A stretch of 64,000 nt of DNA from Oscheius dolichura (GCA_932521035.1 OW051495.1:10292001-10356000); one strand, 5' to 3'. Positions 1-11,622 are shown, counted from the first letter of the stretch. Translations and numbers: made by a program. Notes: generated by a model from the letters alone, not told the origin.

Positions 1-364
1 GCTAGAGACAGATAGTACTGGGCCATGCTGGAGACAGCGAAGATCTAAAATACAGGGTATAGAAAGGATTCCCCCTCTCTTAGGTGACCTTCAAATTGAT
101 GTGGATTTGAACTTTTCCACAGACGGCAATCATCCAGGCGAAGAGAACCATATTCAGGAGAATTAGGACGACCTCCAAGATGAAGAGAGTCACCAAACTT
201 TGAGGATCCACGGGGATAATATACTGTAGCATGTCGAGGACGCTGATAAGATTCCCCCGAACCAGGAGATACTTCCGATGCTGAGTAAGTGGACAGGTGG
301 TTGAGTGATCATATAAAGCCCAGACACATGACGGAAAGGAATGAAGAGATTGTTTAATTGGCAT
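1..364 (-). CDS. Partial seven-pass chemoreceptor-like gene (runs off the left edge)
   Basis: This is the 5' part of a minus-strand gene. An exon starting at the ATG at 364 encodes a hydrophobic helix (LVTLFILEVVLILLNM, then FAWMIAVCGK) followed by a VQIHINLK stretch. A 44-nt intron (45-88, gtcacc...ttttag) separates it from the next exon, which continues IFAVSSMAQYYLSL to the window edge. A helix followed by a short 'H-x-N-L-x-x-I' loop resembles TM1/TM2 of nematode Sre/Sra-type chemoreceptors, but the family assignment is inference from about 120 residues. The start may lie further upstream. A role as a sensory-neuron membrane receptor follows only if the family call is right. Confidence 0.45.
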
Positions 365-696
365 GCTCTCGGAGATGATAGCAGTACCCAGTACTTTCAG
401 CAGGGGATAATGCAATTAACGCATATTCTACCCTTTCCTGCATAGGATGGCTTCTTCGCTCTCGGTGCAGTTCGGTTCTTCCTTGGATACTGTTGCAGGG
501 GACGAGTTTGGACGAGTGGGAATACTAAAGGAGGTCAGCCACGTTGGTGGAATAACAGAACAGGCAGAAAGAGACACAAAACATTAAGAAAAGAAGGAGC
601 TTGGAGGTTTTCGGACTCTCAGAAGTTCTGGTTAAAATTAGAATATGAAAACAGGAAAAAAAAAGAAAATATGGCACCCGCTTTATTTACATACAT
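365..696. other. Intergenic, no gene seen
   Basis: I see no ATG-initiated exon with matching splice sites here. The segment presumably holds the upstream region of the left chemoreceptor and the 3' end of the phosphatase-like gene. An A-rich stretch lies at about 650-670. Confidence 0.5.
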
Positions 697-1857
697 CTAT
701 TTGTATTTCTTGTAAGCTGCTTCAATTTCGGCTACCCATTTGTCGATGTCACCCTCGCTCCATTTCGTCAGCTGGGCTTGGCGGAAACCCACAGCAAATA
801 TGGCAAAGTAGTAGAGCTTGTTGCGAAACGAGCCCGGACGAAGCTTGATGAACTTTCTGATGAGCTCCGGGATGTCGAAGCAGTCCTTCTTGGCCACGTC
901 TTTTGCCAGGATAGCTCCAACCCAGATGACAGCTGCGCGTCCAATTGCCGCATGCCCCTGGATCACAACAGGGCCGGCAGATCCCTCTTTCAGCATAACC
1001 TGCACCTATAAATACGACCTGATATCTATAATTTAAAATGAAGTACCTCTCTTTTAGCAATTGAATTGAGGAACGGGGCCAGGGTGTCCAGGTTGGGCCA
1101 GGTGCCCTCCGTCCAGCCTTCGTAGTGGTGAAGGGTTATTTCGCGGCCTTTCTTCATATCGCTGCTAACCTCTAGCGGTCCCTCCTCCGACGTCGACGAC
1201 TTGCTGGCCTTCCTGGCCGTCACCAAGTCCCCGTCATCCGTGCTGATCATCCTCAATACGTAGACACACGTTCCCTTGATCTTCTCCTCGGGATTCTTCG
1301 CCTCCAATTTGACGATGTACCGGCCGTTTTCGAGGTTCAGAGACTCCTTCTCATTGGTCGGCCAGTAGGGATAGCACTTCGTTGGGTCCGTGGCACTGAA
1401 GGAGTCGCTCAAGCTGATGATTATCTTGGTGCCGTCCAGCCAAACTTTACGCCAGAAGGCAGGCATGTTATCCTTGGTGGGAGCCTGCCAAATGACGTAA
1501 TCGTCCTGCTCAATCCGAGCATATGAAGCTGGCACATAGTCCGTGTCTCCTAGCTTACTCTGAAAAAAAAACAAGAGTGTATTTTAATTTAATGCTACTG
1601 ACCATAATAAGTTTGACGCGATATTTTTCATGAATGGGAACGGGTGCCCGGTTCTTGTCGAGATTGTCCACAAATCCACTGCACAGAATCCGTGTCGGCG
1701 CTACAAGACCCTCGTAGAGCGATTGCTTCCTCTTGGCTTCCATCTTTGAGTAGCGTTCCACGGCATCAGCTGGCTTGTCTCCTTCCGCCGGATTCGAGCT
1801 CGAAACCTGGCCGAGACGGTTTGCAGAATGTCCCGTACGTTGCTTCTTTGGTGGCAT
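697..1857 (-). CDS. Protein-tyrosine-phosphatase-like protein, catalytically dead
   Basis: Three exons (1857-1603, 1559-1047, 1005-697) joined by 43- and 41-nt introns give about 358 residues. An alternative in-frame ATG lies at 1896. Family landmarks appear in order: KNRAPVP...YRVKL (KNRY loop), DYVPASY, VIWQAP...FWRKVW (substrate-loop and core region), HHYEGWTEGTWP (WPD-loop position) and VVIQGHAAIGRA (P-loop position). The family consensus there is VHCSAGxGR, so the nucleophilic Cys, its His and the first Gly are all replaced, and WPD has become WTE. It should therefore bind rather than hydrolyse phosphotyrosine. Nematodes carry many such small, often germline-expressed PTP-like genes, but expression cannot be judged here. 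The frame is open, so it is not an obvious pseudogene. Confidence 0.85.
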
Positions 1858-2193
1858 CTGATCGGAACAATGGCTAATCCCCGAGAGCTGCTGCATTTAT
1901 AGGGTTACCGTTTTTATCCGGTACTAACACGTGTTTCATCCTGTTCGGGACCATTTTCGACAAAAATCTGGTCAGCAGAAAAGTAAAGAAGGAACAGGTC
2001 AAGAAGCGGAGATCTTCTAGAATACAGTAGTCGAGATCTCCACCTTTTTGCTCTCCTCTTTGTCTCTTCATTGGACTTTCACAAGCTCCTTCATAATTCA
2101 TGGTGAAACTATTCGTTGCCCCCAACTTCCTCCCACCTTTTCCTGCCAACTTCCCTCTCACATTCCCAGTTTGGACCCTGGCTACGGGAGACA
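1858..2193. promoter_or_regulatory. Divergent intergenic region between PTP-like gene and EGAS A
   Basis: These 336 bases separate two divergently transcribed starts (1857 minus, 2194 plus), so both promoters should lie here. The region contains pyrimidine-rich tracts. I cannot identify a specific TATA box or binding site with confidence. Confidence 0.4.
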
Positions 2194-5100
2194 ATGATCT
2201 TTCTCGTTCTACTATTACTCTTTCTATTCTCTGTTGCAGTAGCCCAGCTGAGTCCAACAACTACGGATCCTCCTCACGCTTGCTTGAATTATGGACTGTG
2301 CAAGAGTAATCCCGACCCGACTATTTCTGCATTGCAATGTCCTGCGGGGGATTGTTGGTGTCAAAATGGGACAAGCGGTCCGTTATGTGAGCAATGTATG
2401 ATTCTTCTTCTCTGGTTACTGTAGCCATTTTTAGTGGTGGATAGCTGTACTACAGTTGGCTGTCCCTCTACGGGGGAGTGGGACTGCACCGACACAATTA
2501 CAGGGCCGTTGTGTACCTGCGCTGCTGACTACACTGGAAGCGACTGTTCGATGCGTGAGTAGCATCCTGGATGGAAAATAGGAAAAAAGTTTAGCTATGA
2601 GCTCTCCTTGCGCTGAAAATCCTTGCCAGAATGGAGGAACATGTAATTCGCCGGATAATACCACCTATACTTGTTCCTGTACTGGATCATATACTCAACC
2701 CAACTGTTCCTGTAAGTTTACTATCATAATATTGGGGCAGGCTATCTTCTTGAAATAGAAATATTACAGATGCTGATCCATGCACTCCGAATCCTTGCTA
2801 TAACGGCGGCACTTGCCAGCCACTATGGGGTGGCCAGACGTTTCTCTGCAAATGTACCTCGTCTTGGTGGGGTAGACAGTGTAATACTTTTATTCTTGGA
2901 TGGAGTAGGTTACTGTAACCAGGCCAAGATAAAGAACTTTACAGAACCGAATACTCAACAATTGATGGGCTGTTATCAATACTCCTTGACTTTAGAGGAC
3001 AGTTCAAAGTACCTGAAGATAACGGACAACCAGATGACTTATTCCATGTGTCAAAATTTGCTGGAGACTCAAAATATCAATCCTCCTTATACCATGTTCA
3101 GTCAGTTTCTCAAAAAAAGGTCGAGATAACGAAGAAATTCAGCTGTAATGCAGAAGAATTGCTATCTTTCCAAAGCCAATTATCTGAACATGTCCGCCTC
3201 GTTGGGTAGTTCCGCCTGTACCTGTGGGTCTTGTGATTGCCCCGGTAACAGCAGCCAAAACTGTGGTTCTCAAGATGGATTAGCTTTGGGCTGGAAGGTT
3301 ATGTGGTCTGTTGACGATCAAACGTGTAAGTGATCGTCTCTTTCTATGCTCTCTAAAGCGATGTTTAGACAATTTGCCCCAAAACTGTACTACCTCTTTA
3401 TGCCAGAACAGCAGTGGCAATGGGATGTGCATCTCCATGGGGTCGGCTTACACAGCGAATACCCTCGGCTATATGTGTCTCTGTAAATCGCCCTATACTC
3501 CGTTGACTCCGTCATATACCAGCTGCGTCAGTAAGAAATAAAACTTTACACTTCAAACAAACTAATCCTTCAGCTCCAACACCCTGCTCTCCGGATCCTT
3601 GTCTAAATGGCGGTATATGCACCGCGAAGAGTGATTTATCCGGTTACACCTGCGACTGTAGTGGAACTGGCGGCTACGTCGGCACTACCTGCCAATGTAA
3701 GTCGTGAAACTACCGTATTCTTCTAAATTCTGAGCCCCCACAACTGTTTTCTTCTGTTTATTTTTACGGTTGCTAAGCGTGACATAAATCATTCTCCTCT
3801 TTTCCTCCTCGACACGCACATTCCCATTTGCAAGAGGGAAAATAAGACGGACCTAAAAAGGAGACAAATATTATTTTCAGTTGCTGACCAATGCGACCCG
3901 AATCCTTGTATGTATGGATCGACGTGTGTTAACAACCCAGACGGGACATTTCAATGCATCTGTCTGCCACAGTACAGTGGAACCCTTTGTGACAGTAAGT
4001 TATCCCCTTCATATTTATGTGTTAAGAGTTCAGTAATCCTTGTGAGCATTCTCAAAATGGTTCTGTTCTGTGTGAATTATTAGAATCCATATTTCAGCAA
4101 TCGACGTGTGTAAGTACGCTGACCCCTGTATAAACGGTACTTGCATCAATAACGGTACCCTGATTCAAGTCTTCCCGTGGTGTAAATGCGACTATGGATT
4201 TACTGGAATAAACTGCGAGACGAGTTCGTGAAAGTTATGAAAATAAGGCATTTCCAAATTTAGCGAGAGATCTCTGTCAAGAATTGGATAATCCCTGCCA
4301 ATACAACGGTACCTGCACTGCAGGCTTCATGTCATACAACTGTACTTGTATTCCTGGAACAACTGGACAGAACTGCTCAACAAGTAAGCCAATTTACTTG
4401 TTCTCTATTGGAACATTTAGTTATCAATAACTGCGTCGCCTACTATGATCCCGTCCAGCAACAGTGGTTCCCCACCCGGTGCAATACAAAAGACAATCAG
4501 GCGCAGTGCATCAATTCAATCAACAACTTTACTTGTAATTGTTCCTCTCAATGGACTGACTATTATTGTGACTTGAGTAGGTTTAAAATGAGAAACAAAA
4601 GAGACAGTTTCCTGCAGATGTAATTATTAAGGATGTTATGATCACTATCTACGGCAAAATGGACTCTACAATGCTTCCGGTGAGTTTCGGTCTTGTCTCT
4701 GGACCATATTCCTTTTCAGCTCCTGAACAATCTCCTCCAAACTCCTGCCATGATTAGCGACATGGTTCCGTTCATTATTGGAACCCTGACGCCCGATCAA
4801 CGGGCCAATATGAGTTGGTCAGCCGAGGAAATGTTCGCTTGGGCTACCTATGAGGAGAAAGAGCTGAACCTTACCAGAGACTTCGTGCAGTGGAATGACG
4901 TCGTGTTGGGGAACTGCTTTACTTTCAATCACTACAATGCCACACAATTCTATAATATCAGATCTTCGGAACAAGAAGGAGGTAGCACAAATTATCATAA
5001 GCAATAACGCTGTCCTCGGTTTAGGATTAAAAGTCAAATTAAAAGTGAACCAGGATGAATACGAACCGTGGACGGACACGGCAGCAATTCTGACCTTTAT

Positions 5101-6049
5101 TCACTTCAAGGAAGACTACGTTATGTCCGAATCGGTCCGATACAATGCCGAACCAAATAACCATGTTATTTTCTTCCCCTACCTGGTGAGCTACCATTCT
5201 ATCAGGAAAATATCTTGTTTAGAACTATTACACTCGTCTGGGAGGGCAATATGGAACCTGCGTGGATGACAAGAGCGAAGTAAAGGCCTTCTATTTCCCT
5301 GGGGATTACACTACCGATGTGAGTGTCATCGTTTTGACTGTTATTGTCAGTTGTAGGGCTGCCTCCGTTCCTGCTATCAAGACATGGTTCTTCAAGCATG
5401 TGAATGTATGGACCCGCGCTATCCCATGGCAGATGGGGTTCCTTCTTGTGATGTAGCTAACAGTAAGTACTTCTCTATTAAATTGTATAAATGATGTTTC
5501 CAGTGACTTGCATTGATGATGCCAGCGCAGAAAAAGGTGATCCATCCACGTGGGAAGATTGCGTCTGCCCATTACCATGCTCGAACACCGACTACGGCAT
5601 CACTTGGTCTAAAGGCAGCTTCCGGTCGGCACTAACACCTTGTCTGACCCCGAATGGGAATGATTACTCCATCAATACTGCTTGCCAAGCACAACAGGCA
5701 GATAGTGTCATTGTTTCAGTGATGCTACCAAAAGTGACATACAGTCTCTTCGCCGAGACACCGTCTATGGATGTGAGTTACCGTTCTAGAACTCTAACTG
5801 ATAAGGGTTCAGTTCAACGACCTCATTGGTAGTCTTGGTGCTCTCCTGGGAGTTTTGATGGGTATCTGTGCGATCACTTTCATCGAGATTGGAGTCATGA
5901 TTTTCTCCGTGTTTACTTCTATTCTTTGCAAACCGGAACAGTCTAAACAACCAAAAAGGAAAAAGTAAGCTCGTTGGCACACTGGAATACAACAATTTTC
6001 TTCCAGTTCTGAGATCCCAAAGGGAAGAGGTGGAGAAAAGGAGCAGTAG
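2194..6049 (+). CDS. EGAS-like channel A: EGF repeats + WSC-like domain + DEG/ENaC
   Basis: A multi-exon gene of roughly 900 residues. It starts at ATG 2194 with a hydrophobic leader (MIFLVLLLLFLFSVAVAQ). About ten EGF-like modules follow, mostly one per exon. Between the fourth and fifth lies a Cys-rich segment (GCYQYS...MTYSMCQNLLETQ...CPGNSSQNCG, 2960-3325) that resembles a WSC domain. The C-terminal half (about 4640-5965) is a DEG/ENaC extracellular region (LGNCFTFN, GCLRSCYQD, CECMDPRYP, CVCPLPC) ending in one helix, FNDLIGSLGALLGVLMGIC then AITFIEIG. This matches the C. elegans egas (EGF plus amiloride-sensitive channel) family. Nearly all introns in the EGF part are phase 1. The last intron (gtaagc at 5965) moves the stop from 5968 to 6049; if retained, the protein ends at 5968. 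The likely role is a plasma-membrane cation channel subunit. Confidence 0.85.
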
Positions 6050-6142
6050 GCTCGTCGTGCTCTCCTAGAAGAATCTATGGGTACCGTTCTCTTCAGGGTT
6101 GATTCTTTTGCTTACTTGTCTATTGTACAGTTAAGTTTACAC

Positions 6143-6148
6143 AATAAA
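6143..6148 (+). terminator. Polyadenylation signal AATAAA for EGAS A
   Basis: A canonical AATAAA lies about 95 bases beyond the proposed stop and upstream of the next gene's start at 6297. Confidence 0.55.
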
Positions 6149-6296
6149 TTACGGCTCATTTCTAAATAGCTCCCTGTTGCATTCTGTTTAATGTGAAGAG
6201 AGCCCCCTTCCCGCTAGTCCATGTATAATTCCTCCTTCAGTTGCCAGGCGTCTTGCAACCGCTCCTTGTCTGTTGAAAGGGAACATCGTCCCCCAG

Positions 6297-9200
6297 ATGG
6301 TGTCACTATTCCTTCTGTTCTTCTTGATAATTCCAGTCAAAGATCAGCTCCTCGCAAATGATCCAGCTCCTCATGGCTGTCAGAATTACGGTCTCTGCAT
6401 GACCTGTCCGAATCCCGGTACTTCTGAGACCTGTACTTGCGCGGCAAACAAGTGTGTCTGTCAGAATGGAACAACTGGAAGTCTTTGCCAGAATAGTAAG
6501 TCCTACTGTTTATTTTGAAACGGAGAGAAAATTACAGTAATCGACAGTTGTACCCCCAGTCCGTGTCCATCTACCGGCGAGTGGAACTGCAGCAATACCG
6601 TGGAAGGACCTGTCTGTACCTGTTCGGAGGGATACACAGGAAGTAACTGCGACGTTCGTAAGCTAGAATTTTTTCAAAAAACTGGTGGAAATCCTTTTCA
6701 GCGGTGGATTCGCCTTGTGCTAATAATCCTTGCTTGAATGGAGGCGTCTGTAGCGTCAATGCGGATAATTCCACCTTTACTTGTACCTGTTATGGAGGAT
6801 ACATTCCGCCGATATGTCAATGTAATGTGACCGTTCAAATGCTTAAAAGTCGGAGATTATTACAGACAAAGATCCCTGTATCCCGAATCCCTGTGTAAAT
6901 GGCGCCAATTGCACTTCCCTCTACGGCGGGCAGACACGTTTCTGCAACTGTCCTCCAGGATATTGGGATCGCACTTGCGGTTCTTTTATCTATGCTTGGC
7001 GTTAGTGTTGGCATTTTCCCGTTCAAAAAAGATCTTTCAGCTCCTGATTCTGCAGATCTACTTGGCTGTTACGCCTACAGCACAAAGTTGGAGGACAGTA
7101 GCAAGTACCTAAAGTTTACTGATCCTCTCATGACCTATTCTAAATGTCAAAACCTCCTCGAGACTCAGAATGTCATTCCACCGTATACCATGTTCAGTAA
7201 GCGGAGTACAACTGGCTACCGTAATCCGAAATTATTCCAGCTGTGATGCAGACGAATTGTTATCTCTCAAATGCTAATTATCTCAACGCGTCCGCTCCAA
7301 TGAATAGCCCAAATTGTAACAATACGTGTCCGGGTAATTCTAGCCAACACTGTGGAGATAATAACGGACTGTTGACCACTGGGCGGGTTCTTTTCTCCAC
7401 AGATGGTGATTACTGTAAGTTCTTTTCATATTGAAACCTACAGTACTCATTTCTAGACAGTCAAGCTCAAAACTGCTCGACCATGCCTCCTGATACTTGT
7501 AACAATGACACCGGGCACGGGATGTGCATCTCCATGAACTCGACCTACTACGCAAATAACCTTGGCTACTTGTGTCTCTGCAAACCTCCCTACAAACAGA
7601 ATGCCACTAGCTACGCTAACTGTATAGGTAAATACTCTGCTTTCCCTCCATTTGAATCGTCTTTTTAAGCCCCATCTCCTTGTACCCCCAATCCTTGCCA
7701 GAATAGCGGGAATTGTACGCCTACTGCAGATGAATCAGACTTCACCTGTACCTGTGAGCCGGGATATGTTGGCAAGACATGCAGTGGTCAGTAGTTTTCC
7801 CTTATTTCGAAGCCGGTCTTTGGCTTTTCTTTTTTTGAAATCGGCGGCTGCTTGGCAACGCATTTGCTAGTCCACGAGACAATAAGCCCCGATGATGTGT
7901 TGCTAGAAGTCAGTTTTTCAAAGATAGGAGGAAGGCAACGACGAGAGCTTCTATGAATTTCTTTATGAAAGAATATAAAGACATTTCCAGCACTTTCCGC
8001 TTGTGATCCAAACCCCTGCCTCTACGGCTCAACCTGTGTAGATAATCTCAACGGGCAGTTCACTTGCAAATGTCTACAATGGTACAGTGGAAATGTCTGC
8101 CAGAGTAGGGGTTCTCTAGCTAAAAATATTAAAGGTGGCTCCAGATATAAATGTGTGTCAATATGCCAATCCGTGTCAAAATGGAACTTGTAGTAATAAT
8201 GGGACAGGGATACAAGTCTGGCCCAAGTGTAAATGCTATCCTGGATGGTCGGGGACATACTGCCAAACAAGTCGGTTTACTCTCCTCTTTCCTCGATAGA
8301 TTTCTATTTTAGTGATCAATTACTGTACCCGGTACACGCCCTGCCAGTACAATTCTACCTGTACCCCGTCATTTATGAATTACAACTGTTCCTGTGTTAC
8401 CGGTACGACTGACAGAAATTGCAGCACAGGTAGAGTTCTCATATTGGTTAATGAAGAGAGATATTTAGTTATCGATAACTGTGTTCCCTACTATGATCCC
8501 GTCCAGGAAAGGTGGTTCCCCACCCGGTGCAATACAAAAGACAATCAGGCGCAGTGCATCAATTCAATCAACAACTTTACTTGTAATTGTTCCTCTCAAT
8601 GGACTGACTATTATTGTGACTTGAGTAGGTCTTCGATAAAAATAGGAAGCGAAAAATTATTATAGATGTGATTATTCAGCAGGTTATGATCACTATCTAC
8701 GGAAAAATGGACTCTACAATGCTACCGGTGAGCTTTCAGCCCATGTTTAGTTACTCTCTTTCAGCTCCTGAACAATCTCCTTCAAACACCGGCCATGATC
8801 AGTGACATGGTTCCCTTTATTATTGGAACACTCTCACCCGAGGAGAGGTCCAACATGAGTTGGTCAGCCGAGGAAATGTTCGCTTGGGCTACCTATGAGG
8901 AGAAAGAGCTGAACCTTACCAGAGACTTCGTGCAGTGGAATGACGTCGTGTTGGGGAACTGCTTCACTTTCAATCACTACAATGCCACACAATTCTATAA
9001 TATCAGATCTTCGGAACAAGAAGGAGGTATCTGCTTATCATAAGCAATAACACTGTCCTCGGTTTAGGATTAAAAGTCAAATTAAAAGTTAACCAGGATG
9101 AATACGAACCGTGGACGGACACGGCAGCAATTCTGACCTTTATTCACTTCAAGGAAGACTACGTTATGTCCGAATCGGTCCGATACAATGCCGAACCAAA

Positions 9201-10013
9201 TAACCATGTTATTTTCTTCCCTTACGTGGTAGGTTGCTTATTTGACACCAGTAGAATATGCCCATATTCTTCCAGAATTATTACACCCGTCTTGGAGGAC
9301 AATACGGAACTTGTGTGGATTCATTAAGTGAGGTGAAGTCATTCTACTTTCCTGGAGATTATACAACTGATGTGAGTTTTACTTCATCATGTTATTGGCT
9401 TCCATTTTCAGGGTTGCCTCCGTTCCTGCTACCAAGACATGGTCCTCCGAGCATGCGACTGTATGGACCCGCGCTATCCCATGCCTGCAAGCGTAATCTC
9501 TTGTGATGTAGCCAACAGTGAGTACTGTATCATTTTCTTTATACAGCGTTTTATAGTGACATGTATCGATGACGCTAGCGCCGAAGCAGGAGATCCCTCA
9601 ACTTGGGAAGACTGTGTTTGCCCCTTGCCGTGCTCGAATAACGACTACGGCATCACTTGGTCTAAAGGCAGCTTCCGGTCGGCACCAACACCTTGTCTGA
9701 CCCCGAATGGGAATGATTACTCCATCAATACTGCTTGCCAAGCACAACAGGCAGATAGTGTCATTGTTTCAGTGATGCTACCAAAAGTGACATACAGTCT
9801 CTTCGCCGAGACGCCATCCATGGATGTGGGTTGTCTCCCCCTGATTTCTGAACAAGACTGTTTTAGTTCAACGACCTCATTGGTAATCTTGGAGCTCTTC
9901 TGGGGGTCCTGATGGGTATTTGTGCGATCACTTTCATCGAGATTGGAGTCATGATCTTCAGAACCATTCACTCCATTTGTTTTAAACCAAAAGATGTTAA
10001 ACAAAAAGTATAA
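6297..10013 (+). CDS. EGAS-like channel B: EGF repeats + WSC-like domain + DEG/ENaC
   Basis: Tandem paralogue of the gene just upstream, with the same exon plan. ATG 6297 opens a hydrophobic leader (MVSLFLLFFLIIPVKDQ). EGF-like modules follow, then a WSC-like segment (GCYAYS...CQNLLETQN...CPGNSSQHCG, about 7060-7415), more EGF modules, and the DEG/ENaC half from about 8670 to the stop at 10011-10013. The final helix again reads GVLMGIC at the pore position. The EGF exons have diverged strongly from copy A. Much of the channel half (for example 8484-8630, 8860-9215, 9625-9830) is almost identical to A, introns included. A 200-nt intron after about 7790 matches a similarly long intron in A. Likely a cell-surface cation channel subunit with an adhesive ectodomain. 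Confidence 0.85.
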
Positions 10014-10412
10014 TAAGTCTAGTCAAAATAAACAGTTATTCTGTTTAATGTATTCGGCTGCTAATCGTATGATTCTCCCCTTATTAAAGCGCTATGGTGT
10101 TTGTTTGTGTTTGTCTGTCCGATGGGAAAGTGTCCGACGGTAAAGGGATAAAAAATGTCTTAATCCCGGGGGCCGCCGCAGGCGGTCTTCGGCTGAAGAG
10201 TGGAAAGGTCGCCACAGGTCGAAACGGATAATTCTAACAAGACGACAGCCGTAGGCTGCCGAAGGCCCGCTGATTTTCTAACTGTTTTTGTTCAATTTCG
10301 CCGTAGACTTACTGTCAACCCTTATCTATGGACAAGTTTTTGACCGCGCTTCGACCCGCCTTCTCGCTTTTGGTCGGCTCCTCCACATTCATCTCGTGTC
10401 TTTTTCAACAGA
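10014..10412. other. Intergenic with a GC-rich patch
   Basis: No coding exon is seen. At about 10160-10275 the sequence is unusually GC-rich for this window. It contains small hairpins (CCGCC-GCA-GGCGG) and related GCCG/CGGC strings, possibly a fragment of a dispersed repeat. The promoter of the F-box-like gene should lie downstream of this patch. Confidence 0.45.
10027..10032 (+). terminator. Polyadenylation signal AATAAA for EGAS B
   Basis: AATAAA 14 bases after the stop codon, inside an A-rich 3' UTR. Position and composition suit a short nematode 3' UTR. Confidence 0.5.
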
Positions 10413-11439
10413 ATGGAAGTCTTCCGATTGGCTGATTTGCATCCCATTCTTCAGGAAAAAGTCATCACAAGGGTAATTTCTATAGAATTTTTTGACAGTA
10501 ACGATTCAGATGGATGCAAAAAGTTACGTTCGCCTAAAGAAGACATGCCGCAGCATGAATGAGTTCATTCGAAGCAGCCGGAACATCTCTGTCCACTTGG
10601 ACGGGTTCTACACCCTAGTAACCAAAGAGGCGCCTTGGAAGTTCGTCGTTGATGGGCAAAGATACGTCGATATGGAAGCTCTCTATGGAGTGCGAGTAAG
10701 ATCACTTCATTTCTACCGTGGTCAGTGTATTTATCTTCTCTAACAATTAGAATTCAGAACAATATGACGAATTTTGCGAATCCTTGAAGAAACATCGGAT
10801 AACCTGTGCCGAGCTGAACATTCACGGTTCGTGGACTACAGAAGAGTGTTTAGCCTTGCTGAAGCTCTTAAAACCTGTAGAGATTGATTTGGACAGTCAG
10901 CAATCCAACTGCTATGAAGCTCTTTTTCATACAAATAAGCTGGTAACCTCCCTTCTAGTTCCCATTTATTGTCTCCTTTTTAGGAACATGTATTTGTAAT
11001 TCTTGATTGGGATTGTATAGCCGCTGCTGTTCCAAAACTCCTTTCCACGTTTCCGGAAGTGGATATTCATGCTATTTCAGCCATTCCGTCAGACCAATTT
11101 GGTATGCTCCGTACTGTTCTACAGATAATACTCTATGAGCCACTCTAATCTGTAGTTCTTTTCCAGATTCTCTTGTCTAAACCTCTGCCAAACCTTCGTA
11201 AAATTTTCTTTGTTGTGTGGACCGATGGAAGCCTGCCATCTGGAGACCAACTGGAGGAACAGCTTCGTGTCTTCAACGCGACGGTGGGCACAGTCGAGGA
11301 GTATCAAATCTCTGCTTCGGTGCCTCTGCCTCGACGCTTTCCGGATGGTTCTTCCTGTAAACTCCTCATAAAGGAAGTGGACGATGAGATTATTTCGTTG
11401 GAAATAACTTTCGAGAAGGGGACAGCTGTTGTGGATTAG
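10413..11439 (+). CDS. F-box-like protein with a long C-terminal substrate domain (copy A)
   Basis: Four or more exons; ATG 10413 opens MEVFRLADLHPILQEKVITR, joined through a 37-nt intron to MDAKSYVRLKKTCRSMNEFI. A helix beginning 'L-P-x-L-x-x-K-V-I' followed by 'L-x-x-x-C-R-x-x-N-x-F-I' is the layout of a nematode F-box. The rest (HRITCAELNIHG, LKLLKPVEID, LSKPLPNLRKIFFVV) looks like an alpha/beta repeat region of the kind found after nematode F-boxes (FTH/DUF38-like); I cannot name the domain securely. The last acceptor is most likely the tag just before TTCTTTTCCAG, which keeps the frame. If the F-box is real the protein would recruit targets to an SCF ubiquitin ligase. A diverged, damaged paralogue lies at 22356-23636 on the other strand. 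Confidence 0.6.
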
Positions 11440-11508
11440 GCTCTTCCCAAGGTAAAGAAGAATCTGCCGTTGAATTCACTAGATGTTGGCCGTTGTTATA
11501 CAAAGTTT

Positions 11509-11514
11509 AATAAA
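11509..11514 (+). terminator. Polyadenylation signal AATAAA
   Basis: AATAAA about 70 bases after the stop of the F-box-like gene. Confidence 0.5.
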
Positions 11515-11622
11515 ATATATTAATGTTTTTTCCCTTTTCTTTCGTAAGACAGGCGAAGCCAAGTGCAAGCAACACGTATTCAGAAGAAAAATGATTTATT
11601 CAGTTGTCACTTGTAACTAGTT

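Noticed and set aside
8980..9080. Apparent frameshift in both EGAS genes where the frame after EQEGG stops at TAA/TGA.
   Set aside because: A 41-43-nt intron (gtatct or gtagca ... ggtttag) removes the conflict and gives a continuous frame into LKVKLKVNQDEYE in both copies.
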